Notes: generated by a model from the sequence alone, not told the origin. A stretch of DNA of 64,000 bases from Vombatus ursinus (GCF_900497805.2 NW_020949602.1:3358219-3422218), one strand, 5' to 3'; positions 1 through 10,949 are shown, numbered from the stretch's first letter. A program made the numbers and translations.

Positions 1-150
1 GAGAAGGGAGCTTAGAACAGGGGATGCCAGAGCTGGGAGGGGCCTTAGAGCTGGAGATGTCAGAGCTGGGAGGGGCCTTAGAACAGGGGATGTCTGAGCT
101 GGTAGAGGCCCTAGAACAGGGGATGTCCAAGCTGGAAGGGGCCTGAGAGA
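1..150 (+). repeat. 33-bp minisatellite, about 4 copies (cut by window start)
   Basis: Imperfect tandem units of about 33 bases, each carrying GAGCTGGGAGGGGCC followed by TTAGAACAGGGGATGT. The same unit recurs in reverse orientation at 2815-3010. It resembles the end of a MIR-type element that has been amplified. The left edge lies outside the window. Confidence 0.8.
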
Positions 151-289
151 CCAAGAGCCTCAGACAATGGTTCTGTGATTTCCTCAAGGCCACCAAGTGG
201 TGGACGGGAGAGCCGGGTCTGGCTTCCAGTGCCAGGCACTTTGAGCCTCGCCATCACCTCCTGTTTTCACTTATTGCTGTGGTCAAAAA

Positions 290-430
290 GGAACTTGATT
301 TTGCAGCGAGAGGACTAGGGTTTGAGGCCTGGATCTGCCATTTGCTAGCTACTTGGGTCAGATTGCTTCTCTCTTTTGGAGTTTTAGTTTTCAACTCTGT
401 AAGATGGGGCTGGAGAGCAGGTTGGATTCA
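290..430 (+). repeat. MIR-type SINE fragment
   Basis: Decayed sense MIR pattern: a 'tttgaggcctggatctgcc' B-box-like stretch, then 'tagctacttgggtcag', then a 'gttttcaactctgtaagatgggg' equivalent of the CORE-SINE 'cctcatctgtaaaatgggg' motif. Old and divergent; subfamily not assigned. Confidence 0.5.
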
Positions 431-600
431 ATGAACATTGCATCCTAGATCAAGACCTAGAAGGAGCCTTTCAGGCTGGCTGGTTCCCTCCCCCACTCCC
501 CATTCACCCCCATTTAACAGGTGCAGCAACTGAGGCCTAGAGATATAAATGACGGAGCCAGGAAGTAAATCGAGGTCCCCTAGCTCCCACACTGGCCCTT
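430..600 (-). repeat. MIR-type fragment, antisense
   Basis: The + strand shows the antisense pattern 'catttaacaggtgcagcaactgaggcc' followed by a degenerate remainder. Edges are uncertain. Confidence 0.45.
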
Positions 601-1385
601 TCTCATTGTCTCTTTGGTCCCTTATGCCTCCAACATTCTCTTTTGTCTCCTTCAAATCACAGAACCAGCCACGGGCCGAAACATTCCTCAGCCCCCTCTC
701 TCTGGCTGTGTGCTCTGGCCCCATGCCCTTCGTGGAAGCTGCCATCTGGGCCATTCTGTGAAGTCTCTTTGCTCTATGCGGACGTTTTTATTTGTGCATC
801 AGCCCCATCAAAAAGAAATTGCTTAATTAGGAGCATATCCTAAGCTTGGCTGGCAGTCCCAAGTAGAGACTGACGGGCTGAACCTTTCTTATTTCCCTCC
901 TATTCCCCCAGCTCCCACCCTGTGGTCCCATTGCTGCAGTACTTGGGCTCAGTTCACATATTCTTTCGTCCCTGATTTGCAGATCCCAAATCTGCCTCCC
1001 TCTCTGGAGTTTATAGAAACTGTCTCTCGCCCTTTTCCGGAACTCAAACCCATCTATTCATCAAAAACTCCAAACGACTTCCCACTCAACCTCTAACCGG
1101 CTTAAACTTGTTTTTATCTCTAATAACTTTGATTGGTTTAAATCTGGAGAAGGTTTGAAAGGTAAGATGGAAAGCACCTTTCTGTGGGGGTGGTCACAAG
1201 ACAAAGGGAAAATCCGAGGCAGCTTCTAGCCCATTTCTAAGAAATCCTGTTACTTAGAAAACTGGAATTCTCATCTGAGATGCAAATAAGTTGCAGAGGA
1301 AGTAGGAAGGCCCATTCCGGTAAAGACGGTAGTTGACAAAAATTGGGAGGAGGACTAGTTTAAAGCATGTTAATCAGGCTTTCAA
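601..1385. other. Intergenic stretch, nothing recognised
   Basis: No gene-like open frame, SINE head, LINE motif or tandem repeat could be recognised. Short open frames here show no protein-family signature. Confidence 0.5.
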
Positions 1386-1612
1386 GGCAGCTAGGGAGCT
1401 CTGCAGTGAATAGAGCACAGAGCCTAGAGTCAGGAAGGTCTGAGTTCAGAGTTGGTCTTAGACACTTACTAGCTGTGTGACCCTGGGCAATTCACTTAAC
1501 CTCAGTTTCTAAATGTGTAAAATGAGCAAACCACTCCAGTATCTTTGCCAAGAAAACCTCAAATGGGGTCACAAATAGTTGGACGCAACTGAAAAACAAC
1601 TTAACAACAACA
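1386..1612 (+). mobile_element. MAR1-type CORE-SINE
   Basis: Full marsupial MAR1 layout: a 'cagctaggg' head, tRNA-like part, the CORE 'acttactagctgtgtgaccc', and the 3' segment 'gcaaaccactccagtatctt' and 'tttgccaagaaaa', ending in a CAACAACAA-type tail. The B-box-like GTTCAGA is degraded, so the copy is not young. Confidence 0.85.
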
Positions 1613-1639
1613 ATCAGACTTCACAGAGCGAGGCACTAG

Positions 1640-1825
1640 GTTTGCCGTTTCAGAGGTAGGTGGAATTCCATGACAGGAAACTTCTCCCAATGCAGTCTCT
1701 TCAGTTTATGCTTTGGCTAAGGTTGAATGATTTCCTCAGGTCATCCAGCCAGTTCGTGTCAGTAGCCAGACTTGAACCTAAGTCTTGCTGGCTTTTCTCT
1801 CTCCACAACAGCACATTCACTCTCT
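1640..1825 (-). repeat. MIR-type fragment, antisense
   Basis: Antisense MIR features: 'tttcctcaggtcatccagcc', then 'agccagacttgaacctaagt' and the 3'-side 'ctccacaacagcaca'. Divergent. Confidence 0.5.
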
Positions 1826-2214
1826 AATTTCTACAAATTACGTATTTTGAGAGTTCAAACTACAGCAACAAAATACCCAGATTTCTTAAGCATTGGTATC
1901 AGTAAAGTTTAGACATGTTAAATCCTATCTGCCACAGATCGCAATGGTCTTAATGGACTTGTTCATGCAAGAGTGGATTGATTTCCATCTAGCAAAGCCT
2001 GGGGCACACAAAGGCCCATGGAAGGTTCCACTTGTGCCAGATCAGATCAGTCTCATCCAGCTTACTTCCTATTAGCATTTCTACCCCAGGCGATGGCGAG
2101 AGCCCCATGTTCTAGGCTGCAAAAGTAGATCTGGCTTCAATGGATGAATCACTCCCCAAGTATTTAATAGTCTCCAACTCTGGACTGATCAGGGTGCCAG
2201 TTAGCCATGCAGGC

Positions 2215-2395
2215 AGGGTGGTACAGTGGCAAGCATATTGATCTTGATTCAGATCCATCCTACGTCTTACCACTTGTGTGACCTTAGGTCAGTTGTCTAT
2301 TCTTTTTACCTCAATGTCCTCCATTTGCCAAGAAGGTAGGACTATACTAAAAGGCTATCCAAGGTCTCTTCCAGCTCTAAATATGGTGTTACGAG
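2215..2395 (+). repeat. MIR-type SINE
   Basis: Sense order: 'ggtacagtggcaagcat' head, 'cttgtgtgaccttaggtcag' CORE, then 'aaggtctcttccagctcta' at the 3' end. The same 3' motif is the seed of the minisatellites in this window. Confidence 0.6.
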
Positions 2396-2424
2396 CCAAG
2401 ATGTCCACTACACCATGTTGCCTC

Positions 2425-2590
2425 TTCCTGGGAGGCAATGTAGTACAGTGGAAATCTTGGGAATGAGGAGACTGGAGTTCTAGTTTGGACTACGCCACTA
2501 AGTGGTCCTGTAACCAACCTCAGTTTCCTCTTTTGTAAAATGAGGTCATTGAATACAAGAGTCTCTATGGTTTCTTCTGATTCCAATGTG
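2425..2590 (+). repeat. MIR-type SINE
   Basis: A second sense copy: 'aggcaatgtagtacagtgga' head, 'cctcagtttcctcttttgta' CORE, and a 3' end resembling 'ctctatggtttcttctga'. It abuts the next copy head to tail. Confidence 0.6.
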
Positions 2591-2814
2591 GTTTAGTGGG
2601 AAAACCACTGGATTTGACAGCTGGAGTCCTATGTTCAAATGAAGTGTGGTGGACAGGGCACTGACTCTGTAGTTAGAAGAGCTTGATTCAAATCTCACTT
2701 CTCATACTACACACATACTTACTACCTGGGTGACCTCACACAAGTCACAACTTCTCTAGGCTTCAGTTTCGTCCTCTGGAAAGTGGAGAAGTTGGACCAG
2801 ATGTGTTCTGAAGT
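2591..2814 (+). repeat. MIR-type SINEs, one truncated and one longer
   Basis: A short head fragment (2591-2640, 'gtggtttagtgggaaaacca') is followed by another copy with 'gtggtggacagggcactg', 'cctgggtgacctcacacaag' and the 3' end 'gttggaccagatgtgttctg'. This last 3' end runs directly into the 33-bp minisatellite. Confidence 0.6.
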
Positions 2815-3010
2815 ATGTTCCCTGTTCTCAGGCCCCTCCCAGCTCTGACATCCTCTGTTCTCAGGCCCCTCCCAGCCCTGACATTCCCTGTTCTCAGGCC
2901 CCTCCCAGCCCTGACATTCCCTGTCTTAAGGCCCCTCCCAGCCCTTACATCCCTTGTTTGCAGACCCCTCCCAGCCCTGACATTCCCTCTTCTAAGGTCT
3001 CTTCCATCTG
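2815..3010 (-). repeat. 33-bp minisatellite, about 6 copies
   Basis: Tandem units centred on CAGGCCCCTCCCAGCC and TGACATTCCCTGTTCT, the reverse complement of the array at 1-150. Because 33 is divisible by three, open frames cross the array on both strands with an 11-residue period; these are not genes. The array starts where a sense MIR-type 3' end stops and ends in an antisense MIR-type element. Confidence 0.9.
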
Positions 3011-3235
3011 GGAATATCGGAGCTGGGAGGGGCCTTAGCACAAAGAGTGTTAGGACATGGAGTATTAAAGCTGGAAGATTCCTTCGATATCGTCTAACTG
3101 TAATATATCACTTTACAGACAGAGAAACCAAGACCCAAAGAGCTTCAGTGAAATGATTTGCTTGGGGAAGTGCTTGGAGATGCTAGTAAAGATGGAACCA
3201 CGGCCTAGATCTCCTAATGCTCTTCTCTGATGCCA
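3011..3235 (-). repeat. MIR-type element, antisense
   Basis: Antisense signature: 'gagctgggaggggccttag', 'attaaagctggaagattcc', then 'ctttacagacagagaaacca'. It begins as a continuation of the minisatellite unit. Confidence 0.6.
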
Positions 3236-3594
3236 TTTGTCAAAGTGAAAATTTTACAGGAGAAAATTCAAGATGATCTGGCTTCGACTATTTGGAATAA
3301 TCACCGCTGCTATACCCATGAGCTTTTTTCTTCCCAGCTTATGTTTATATTAAATAAATGGAAATTTTCTTGGGATCTTCTCAGATAAAAATAGCTTCTT
3401 CTCAAAGTTTCCTTGTCCCAGACTCATATAGTAATAATCAAAAGGACTGACCTGATTTCAAGGGGCTGTAAAAAGTTTTGATCCCTTCCTCCCTCCCCAC
3501 CTCTCAGACTCCCTCTCCCTCTCTCCTCTTTCTACACAGGCTGAGTGATATCTAAAATTGTCTTTTAGAGCTGCACGTAAGATCCCGGGCTTGA
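3236..3594. other. Intergenic stretch, nothing recognised
   Basis: AT-rich unique-looking sequence with a pyrimidine run at about 3482-3530. No repeat family or gene recognised. Confidence 0.5.
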
Positions 3595-3910
3595 ATGCAG
3601 GGAGAAGTTGACTGCCATTCAGGATGCCTGGGTTTAACGCCGCGTCTGCAATTAAAGATTTGCCTGACATTGGGCAAATCACTACCTCTCCATGCCTCAG
3701 TTTCCTCCTCTATAAAATGAAGGGGATTGTTTGGATGTCTCAGTTCCCTCCAGAGTCTGAATTTGTGACCCTAGACACACCCGAGTACTAGGAGTCTGGA
3801 GACCTGCATTTTCATCTTGACTCCGCCTTCATCTGGATGTGTCTCCTTGGCCAAGTCTCTTTCCATCTAGTAATTTCAGTTTTCACATTTGTAAAATGAG
3901 GTGGTAACAC
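3595..3910 (+). repeat. Two MIR fragments in tandem, sense
   Basis: 3595-3775 carries 'catgcctcagtttcctcctc' and 'tataaaatgaaggggatt'. 3780-3910 carries 'gtctggagacctgcatt' and 'cagttttcacatttgtaaaa'. Both match the CORE-SINE sense order. Confidence 0.6.
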
Positions 3911-3914
3911 TAAC

Positions 3915-4045
3915 TCAATGAATCAATCCATGAGCATTTATGAAACACCTTCTGTATGCCTGGGACTGTGTTAGGCACTAGGGGAACAGAGACAGAAATG
4001 AACCAAGCCTTGTTCTCAGGAACTTTTCATTCAATGGAGAAAACA
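3915..4045 (-). repeat. L2 3' end, antisense
   Basis: Antisense L2 3' motif: 'catttatgaaacaccttctg', then 'gggactgtgttaggcacta' and 'ggaacttttcattcaatgg'. Confidence 0.6.
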
Positions 4046-4175
4046 GCAGGTTGGTGATTTCTCAGGTTTCCTTCCTCCAGCTCTAAACCTCATGAGCTTG
4101 TGGGTTTTTAAATTGTAAAATAAAGGGGTTGAGAAGATTCTCTTTAAGGTTTCTTCTAACTCTGTGATTCCATCA
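4046..4175 (+). repeat. MIR-type 3' end, sense
   Basis: Shows 'tttaaattgtaaaataaagg', then 'ttaaggtttcttctaactc' and 'tgtgattcca', a typical sense 3' end. Confidence 0.45.
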
Positions 4176-4195
4176 CCTCGGTGCCTGATGTCTAA

Positions 4196-4358
4196 ATCAT
4201 CTGGGCAAAAATGGTTTGTTTGAGGAATAAATGAATAATTGGAAAAGAATTGTTAAGCACTCACCATATGCCTGGTCATTTGGGCAAAAGTGATTTGTTT
4301 GAATGGAAGGATAAATGGATACTTGACAAAAATCATTAAGCTCTCAGTATGTTCTTGG
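4196..4358 (+). repeat. Local tandem duplication, unit about 80 bp
   Basis: Two adjacent diverged copies (about 4196-4275 and 4274-4358). Both contain a 'tgggcaaaa..tg.tttgttt' block followed 35-45 bases later by a 'ttaagc.ctca..atg' block with an L2-like end. Confidence 0.65.
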
Positions 4359-4429
4359 CACTGTGCCAAATGCTAGAATATGAATCCAAAGGGCAAGATG
4401 GTCCCTGCCGTCCATGAGCTCATATTACC

Positions 4430-5180
4430 CCGGGAGGGGGTGGGGGAGGTGAGGGGGGAAGGCAGCACGCACAGGGAGCTGGCCTCTAGGAAGGGAGTGT
4501 TGTTTGGATCAGGACGGTCACAAGTCTGGTAGGTGGACTTTGGGGCAATTGACAGGTCCTTTTCTGCAATGGCCGTGTTCCCAGAACCAGACGTGTCGCT
4601 GGCTCCAGCTAACTATGCTGATCCCTTACCAATCAGAAGCCTAAGGGTCAGGGGAGGGAGGTAGAGGCTGAAGGAGAAGGGCATTAGGGTGGGTCAGGCC
4701 AGTTGGGGAGGGTAGCAAATGAGTCTTTCACTTCCCCATTCCACTTATCATTGAACACGGCTCACCTGACGCCCCAAGCTGGTGGTATGAAAGCCCCAAA
4801 GACTAGAATCAGTTATGGCTAATGTGTTACCAGGATCACCAAAGGAAATTGCTCCCTGGCAATGATATATCCACCGGAGATTTGAGGAACTATGCCGAGT
4901 TAGATTAAATATTTGCTTTGGCCCGATGGACACAGGAAATAATAAAACATTATTCTTTTTAACCCAAAACAACACGGAATTTTACGAATCGAGGAGTTCT
5001 CACTTGGGCAACTCAATTCACAAATTCCAATTGTCGGCCACTCCTGCCATCTAGTGTTTGCTGAGGAATTTACAGAGAAATTTGCAACTGATTACTCCAG
5101 AACGCAGACTCAGGTAGAAAAGACTTCGGAATTAATCATGAGAGTAATGAAAGCTCACGTTCACATGATGCTTTAATGGA
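4430..5180. other. Unique-looking intergenic block
   Basis: Starts with a G-rich run (4430-4460). No repeat could be recognised. A CTCF-like motif on the minus strand (ACTAGATGGCAGGAG, within 5038-5057) is the only candidate regulatory signal seen; one motif match is weak evidence. Confidence 0.4.
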
Positions 5181-5199
5181 TGCAGAGTGTTTTTAGCGC

Positions 5200-5580
5200 A
5201 TCCTCCATGTGAATAGCTGACATGTATGTAGCACTTTATGGGCATAGAGGATAAAAGATCATGGACCCAAAGCAAGAAGGGAGTGCAGGTGTTGTCTATT
5301 TCAACTCTTTCATTTCACAGACAAGGAAACTGAGACCCAGTGAAGTGATTTGATTCGCCCAAAGTCACACAGCCAGGAATTATACATGAGATCAAAGGTC
5401 TACAGGAAGGGACCTCAGAGGCCATTTATCCCCCCCCCCCTTATTTTATAGACAAGGAGACCAAGGAACAGAAACCTTAAGGTGACCCGACCAAGATCAC
5501 ACCGGGTAATATCAGAGGTTTGATCTTAATCCAAGTGCCCTAACTCCCAGCATTTACTCTTCCCATTGAACTACATTAGA
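5200..5580 (-). repeat. Two antisense MIR-type fragments
   Basis: 5200-5400 shows 'catttcacagacaaggaaac' with 'aaagtcacacagccaggaat'. 5403-5580 begins 'ggaagggacctcagaggcc', contains a C10 run, and continues 'attttatagacaaggagacc'. They sit head to tail. Confidence 0.65.
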
Positions 5581-5589
5581 AACCATTTT

Positions 5590-5698
5590 GTGAATACTGA
5601 GCTCAACAGAGCCTGGGTATCCAGCAGTCATGGATTCAAATCCTGGCTTTTCTACCTCTTCTTGCACAATCTTGGGTGAGTTCACTAACTTCCCTTGG
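5590..5698 (+). repeat. MIR fragment, sense
   Basis: Shows 'gattcaaatcctggctttt' (B-box-like) then 'cttgggtgagttcactaact'. Confidence 0.55.
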
Positions 5699-5699
5699 A

Positions 5700-6005
5700 T
5701 CTTAAACTTGACATGTCAAAACCAAACCATTATCTTTATCCCCAAACCTTCCCTTCTCCCCAAATTTCCTACTACCATAGAGGGCACCACCATCCTCCCA
5801 GTGACCCAGGCTTATAACCTCAGGGTCATCTTCCACCCTACCCTCCCACTTGTCCCACATAGTTAATCTGTTGTCAAAATTTGTCATCTCTACCTTCGAT
5901 GTTCCTCACACACGTCCCTTTCTCTCCACTCATGAGACCACTACCCTCCAAAGGCCCTTTTCATCTCTCACTCAGGCTGCTGCAATAGCTTTCTAGCTGG
6001 GCTCG
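5700..6005 (+). mobile_element. L2 LINE fragment, sense (ORF2 reverse-transcriptase region)
   Basis: The + frame reads PKFPTTIEGTTILPVTQAYN and LRVIFHPTLPLVPH, matching the conserved L2 ORF2 stretch (vertebrate L2 has a 'GTTI.PV.QA.NLGVI.D..LSL.PH' pattern). It ends near 'ctgctgcaatagctttctag'. Degenerate. Confidence 0.75.
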
Positions 6006-6034
6006 TTTTCTCAAGTGCAAAGGTCTGTTGTTGT

Positions 6035-6180
6035 TTTAAAATAATAATATTTATTTTTCCCTAATTACATGTAAAAACAATTTTTAACGTTCATTGGCTT
6101 TTTTGTTTATTTGTTTTAAGTTCCAAATTCAATCCCTCCTTCCTCTTTCGCCTCCCCGAGATGAAGATCTTGAGAAAGCC
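6035..6180 (-). mobile_element. L1 3' UTR fragment, antisense
   Basis: Poly-T-like start 'tatttatttttccctaatta', then 'catgtaaaaacaatttttaa' and 'agttccaaattcaatcc', the same layout as the L1 3' end at 25862. It lies between two sense L2 pieces. Confidence 0.65.
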
Positions 6181-6340
6181 ATCTTCTCAGTGTTTTTACT
6201 TCCTTTCTTCTCATTCTCTTTCCAAACTCACTAGAATTTGGCTTCCATTCTCATTATTCAACTGAAATTGTTCTTCCCAATATTAATAACGATCTAATTG
6301 TCAAATCTACTGTCCTTTTCTCAAGCCTCATCCTGATGTA
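6181..6340 (+). mobile_element. L2 fragment, sense
   Basis: Reads as an upstream part of L2 ORF2 ('gatctaattgtcaaatctac' then 'ccttttctcaagcctcatcc'). This part normally precedes the region at 5700-6005, so the two are separate fragments or rearranged. Confidence 0.55.
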
Positions 6341-6600
6341 GGTTATACATTTGCAATGAGGTAAAACACTTCCATAATAGTCATTTTATCCAAGGAGACT
6401 TGAATAACAACAACAAAAGAATCAAAGGAAGGAAGGAAGGAAGAAAAGGAAGAGAAAGGAAGAAAAGAAGGAAGAAAAGAAAGAAAGGAAGAAAGAAAGG
6501 AAGGAAGGAAGGAAGAGGAAAATGGTATGCTTCAGTCTATATTCAGACATCAGTTCTTTGTCTGGAGGTGGACAGCATTTTTCATCATGAGTTGAGGTCT
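6341..6600 (-). mobile_element. L1 3' UTR fragment with GGAA array, antisense
   Basis: Flanks match the L1 3' UTR: 'cacttccataatagtcattt' before and 'tggtatgcttcagtctatat' after. Between them, 6425-6515, is a (GGAA)/(GAAA) microsatellite. The L1 copy at 25862 has an array in the same place. Confidence 0.7.
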
Positions 6601-6935
6601 ATTTTGATAGCTTGGAAAGCATGGGAGTGGAAGAAGCGTCCATTGAGGCGGCAAGGATTGATTAGGGGTAGGTTAGGAAGGGCTTCAAAACCAAATTGAG
6701 TCTGCCAATAGGGAACCACTGAGGTTGATCGAACAGGGGAATCAGGATCAGACCTGGGCTTCTGAGGAAAATCGCTAACAGTGGTACATAAGATGGACTG
6801 AAATGGGAAGAGACTTGAGGCAGGTAAACCAAATAGGAGGCCGTTGGAATCATTTAGGGGAGAGGAAATGAGAGGTCGAATTAGGTAACACAGCGAGTGG
6901 AGATAAGGGTCACACGTGAGAGAGGCTGTAGAGGT
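6600..6935 (-). mobile_element. L2 fragment, antisense
   Basis: Antisense L2 order: 'atcaggatcagacctgggct', 'gaagagacttgaggcaggta', 'aggaggccgttggaatcatt'. Confidence 0.7.
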
Positions 6936-6954
6936 GCTGCCTCCCTCATTGGCA

Positions 6955-7078
6955 AGTGTGCTCCTTAGGAGTATAAATTCTGTCATTCTTTGTACTTGCA
7001 TCTCAGTGCCTAGTACAGTGTTGGTATATAGTAAGCATTGGACAGATATTTGTTGATTGCTATGTAGTGTTCATTCAT
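6955..7078 (+). repeat. L2-type 3' end, sense
   Basis: Shows 'cagtgcctagtacagtgttg' then 'tatagtaagcattggacag' and 'atatttgttgattg', the sense 3' terminus shared by L2 and MIR. Confidence 0.6.
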
Positions 7079-7084
7079 TCTATA

Positions 7085-7445
7085 AGCATTTCTTTTTTAA
7101 ATTAATTTATTTCTTTTCAGTTTTCAACATTCACCAAGTTCCAAGTTTAAAATTTTTCTCCCCTTCCCTCCCTGTCTCCCTCCCCAAGATGGCACGCAAT
7201 CTGATATAGGCTCTACATATACATTCCTATTAAACATATTTCCACATTAGTCATGTTGTAAAGAAGAATTAGAACCAATAGGAGGAACCACAAGAAAGAA
7301 GAAACAAAACAAAACAGAAGGAATAAAACAGATCAAATGGTATGTTCTGATCTGTATTCAGACTCCGTAGTTCTTTCTCTGCATATGGATAGCATTTTCC
7401 ACTATGAGACTTTTAGAGATATCTTAGATCCTTGCATTGCTGAGA
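7085..7445 (-). mobile_element. L1 3' UTR fragment, antisense
   Basis: Same L1 3' UTR as at 25862 ('cctccccaagatggca', 'catatttccacattagtcat', 'tctgatctgtattcagactc'). Here the purine segment is a short AAACAAAACAAAACAGAAGG run rather than an expanded GGAA array. Confidence 0.75.
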
Positions 7446-7678
7446 AGAGCTAAGTCTAAGGTCAGGAAGACTCATATTCATGAATTCAAATCCAGCCTTA
7501 GACACTTACTAGTTGTGTGACCCTGGGCAAGTCACTTCACCCTGTTTGCCTCGGTTTCCTCATCTGTAAAATGAGTTGGAGAAAGAAACAGCAAACCACT
7601 CCAATATCTTTGCCAAGAACACCCTATGCGGGGTCATGAAGAGTTGGACATGACTGAAAATGAGTAAACAACAGCTTA
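7446..7678 (+). mobile_element. MAR1-type CORE-SINE
   Basis: Contains 'gacacttactagttgtgtga', 'ctcatctgtaaaatgagttg', 'agcaaaccactccaatatct' and 'gaagagttggacatgactga'. The head is degraded. Confidence 0.85.
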
Positions 7679-9597
7679 AGCCACGTATAAAGATCCCAAG
7701 TAATCTATTTAGTCAGTCAACAAACATTTTAAAAGTACTTACTATATGTCAAGCTCTATGCTAAGTACTGAAGATACGAAGAAAGGTATGTGAAGAGGGT
7801 ATAAAGTATAGAAGACTGGAAATGTGGAAAGGGAACAGGTTACAAAGGGCTTTACATGCCAAACAGAAAACTTTTACTTGATTCTGGAGATAATAGGGAG
7901 CCCCTAGAGGGTGACATGATCAGACCTGTGCTTTAGGAAAATCACTTTGTCTGATGGATTACGTAGAGAAAGGCTTGATGACTAGTTAGAAAGCTATTGC
8001 AACAGTCTAAGTAAGAAGTGATGAAAGTCTCTACTATGTTGGTAGCTGCGTGAGTAGAAATAAGGGGATACATTAAAGAGCTATGAAAGTAGAAATGAAA
8101 AGATTTGGCAAAAAATTGTACATATGTGGTGAGTAAGGATGAGGAGACAAAAAATATGGCACTGTAGTTGTGAACCTGGGTTATCAGGTGGTAGCCTTAA
8201 CATAAGAGACGACTTCAGAAAAGGGGAAATTCTAGTGGGAAAATATAATTAATTCTGTTTTAGACATGTTGAGTGTGAGATACCTAAAAGGCTTCCAATT
8301 CAAGATGTCCAATAGGTAATGTGGGACCGTAGCTCAGGAGAGAGTCTGGGGCTGGCTTATAGATCTGCAAATCACATGTAGAGAGATAGGAGATCATTGA
8401 GATGAGAATAACTGAAATCAGAAAGTAGAATAGTATGGAGTGAAAGGAAAAGAAGACCTGAGAGAGAGCCTGGGGACACACTGATGGTTAGTGAGCATGA
8501 CATAGATGAAGAACCAGCAAAAGAAACTGAGAACAAGTGGTCAGACAGATAGAAGAATCAGGAGAGCGCTCGGCCATGAAAGACCAGAGAAGAGAGAACA
8601 CTGAGGAAGAGAAAGGAATCAACAGTGTTAAGCATTCCAGACAGTTCTAGAAAGATGAGGATTGAGAAAAAGACAGTAAATTTGACAGTTCAGAGATCAT
8701 TAGTCACATTGGGGAGAGCAATTTCAGTTGAATGATGAAAATGAAAGCCAAATTATAATGAGTTTGGAAAAAGAATGAAAGTAAAGGAAGTAGAAACACT
8801 GAGAAGATGGCTTTCTCAAGGAGTTTAGCCATGAAGGGGAGGAGAAATAGAGGACAACAGCTAGCAGAGATAATGGAATCAAATGAAAGGGTTTTGTTTT
8901 TAAGAATGCAGAAGACATAGGCATATTTGTAGGCACCAAGGAAGGGGTCGGTAGACAGAGAAGTATTGAAAAGCATAGGAGAGTTGGGATGATAGTAGAA
9001 GCAGTCTTCTGGGAACAAAGGTGAATGTAGAGTGATTGTTCTTGACAAGAAGAATGGCCACCTCGTCGTCCAAGACTGGAGTGAAGAAGGACATGGGATG
9101 AGATGTCTGAATGACATGTGATGAAGAGGAGGGACGAAGGGAGAACTTTTCAAGAATGATCTGGGACTTTTTTCAGTGAAGTGAGATCCTCAACTGAGTG
9201 AGGGTTGTGGGGTGGATGCTGTGGGAGGCTTGAGGAAAGTTTTGGAATAGCCACTGTAAAGAGTGGGATATTGAATTATTTAAGAAGTAGAATGATTGCC
9301 TCATTGCAATGAAGGCCCAGTTGAGAACTGATAACATAAATTTGTAGTGAATCTAAATAGCACAATTTCATGACTTCCTTCAGGAGAAGATTAATAAAAA
9401 CAAAGGAGGTAGACAGTGAGAGAAATTCAGGGCTGGAATTTGGTGAGGCATGATTAGTGATAGGATAAGGGAACAAGGTACTCAGTGTTGGATTGAGTTG
9501 GTTCAGTAAGGAGTCAAGATAGGGAAGGGAGTAGAATGTGGTCTGGGGAAGAACTGTGGAGTGGAAGAAATGGAGGTCATGGTGAGAATGAAGAATG

Positions 9598-10483
9598 CTA
9601 AAACAACTTTGAGGTACCACCTCACACCTATCAGATTGGCTGATATGACAGCAAAGGAAAATGATACGTGTTGGAGAAGATGTGGGAAAATTGGAAAACT
9701 AAGGCATTGTTGGTAGAGTTGTGAACAGATCCAACCATTCTAGAGAGCTATTCAGAACTATGCCCAAAGGGCTATAGAACTATGCATACCCTTTGATCCA
9801 GCAATACCACTACTAGGTCTGTATCCTAAAGAGATCATAAAAATAGGAAAAGAACTCACATGTACAAAAATATTTACAGCATATATTTTTGTGGTGACAA
9901 AGAATTGGAAATTGAGGAGATGCCCATCGATTGGGGAATAACTGAACAAGTTGTGGTATATGAATATAATGGAATACTGTTGTGATATAAGGAATGATAA
10001 GCAGGTGGATTTCAGAAAAACCTGGAAACACTTACATGAACTGATGCTGAGTGAAGTGAGCAGAACCAGGAGAACATTGTACACAGTAACAGCAACATTG
10101 TGCGATGATCAGCTATGATAGACTTAGGTCTTCTCAGCAGTACAATGATCTAAGACAATTGCAAAAGACTCATGATGGAAAATGCTAACCACATCCAGAG
10201 AAATAACTATGGAGTCTGAATACAGATGGAAACATCCTGGTTTTACTTTTTTGTTTCTCACGGTTCTTCTCTTTTGGTCTGATTCTTCTTTCACAACATG
10301 ACTAATGTGGAAATGTGTTTAACACGATTATACATATATAACCTATATCAGATTGCTTGCTGTCTTGAGGAGGTGGAGGGAAGGGAGGGAAGGAGAAAAA
10401 ATTGGAACTCAAAATCTTACAAAAATGAATGTTGAAAAGTATCTTTCCATGTAATTGGAAAAAAAATAAAATACTATTAAATA
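9598..10483 (+). mobile_element. L1 3' end, 5'-truncated, with 13-bp target-site duplication
   Basis: Codes in pieces for the L1 ORF2 C-terminus ('tttgatccagcaataccact' gives FDPAIPL), then the 3' UTR with a G-rich purine tract (10368-10398) and an A-rich tail. It is flanked by AGAATGAAGAATG at 9585-9597 and again at 10484-10496, so the insertion limits are known to the base. It inserted into the antisense L2 and is younger than it. Confidence 0.93.
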
Positions 10484-10947
10484 AGAATGAAGAATGACCT
10501 TAGGGGTTCTACGGTCCAAGAAAAGATGGAACAATAAAGGATATTATTAGATACACATGATATAGGACATTAAAATACATATGTTTAAGTTGAAATAGAT
10601 ATAAACTAGATAAAGGAATTTTGGAGTTTGTGAACATGGGAATGGAACACTGCATAATGGCAAAGTTGAGAGTGTGACCATTTCTTTGTATAGCTGAGGA
10701 GTAGCTCGTGGGAACTCAGTAGATAACTGGGAAGTTAGGGCCCTTGAGAGAACATCATTCGGTCTGTTGGAATCCTCTGGTGTGAGTGCAGGGGATTGGG
10801 AGGACAGGGATGTTATGAGCCAGGCAGTGAGGAAGGAAAGACAATGTCCTAGAGGTTCATATAGAATGGCCATTAGGATCTGGGTTGGGTGATAAGTTTG
10901 GACAGCATGAACCTCGAAGGAAGAGAGGCTCCTGAGTGGTGGCAGTA

Positions 10948-10949
10948 GG

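Noticed and set aside
2763-3156. Repeat proteins with an 11-residue period on both strands
   Set aside because: Explained by the 33-bp minisatellite, whose period is divisible by three.
8704-9620. Minus-strand open frames of 114-149 codons
   Set aside because: They are stretches of decayed L2 ORF2 within the long antisense L2, not host genes.
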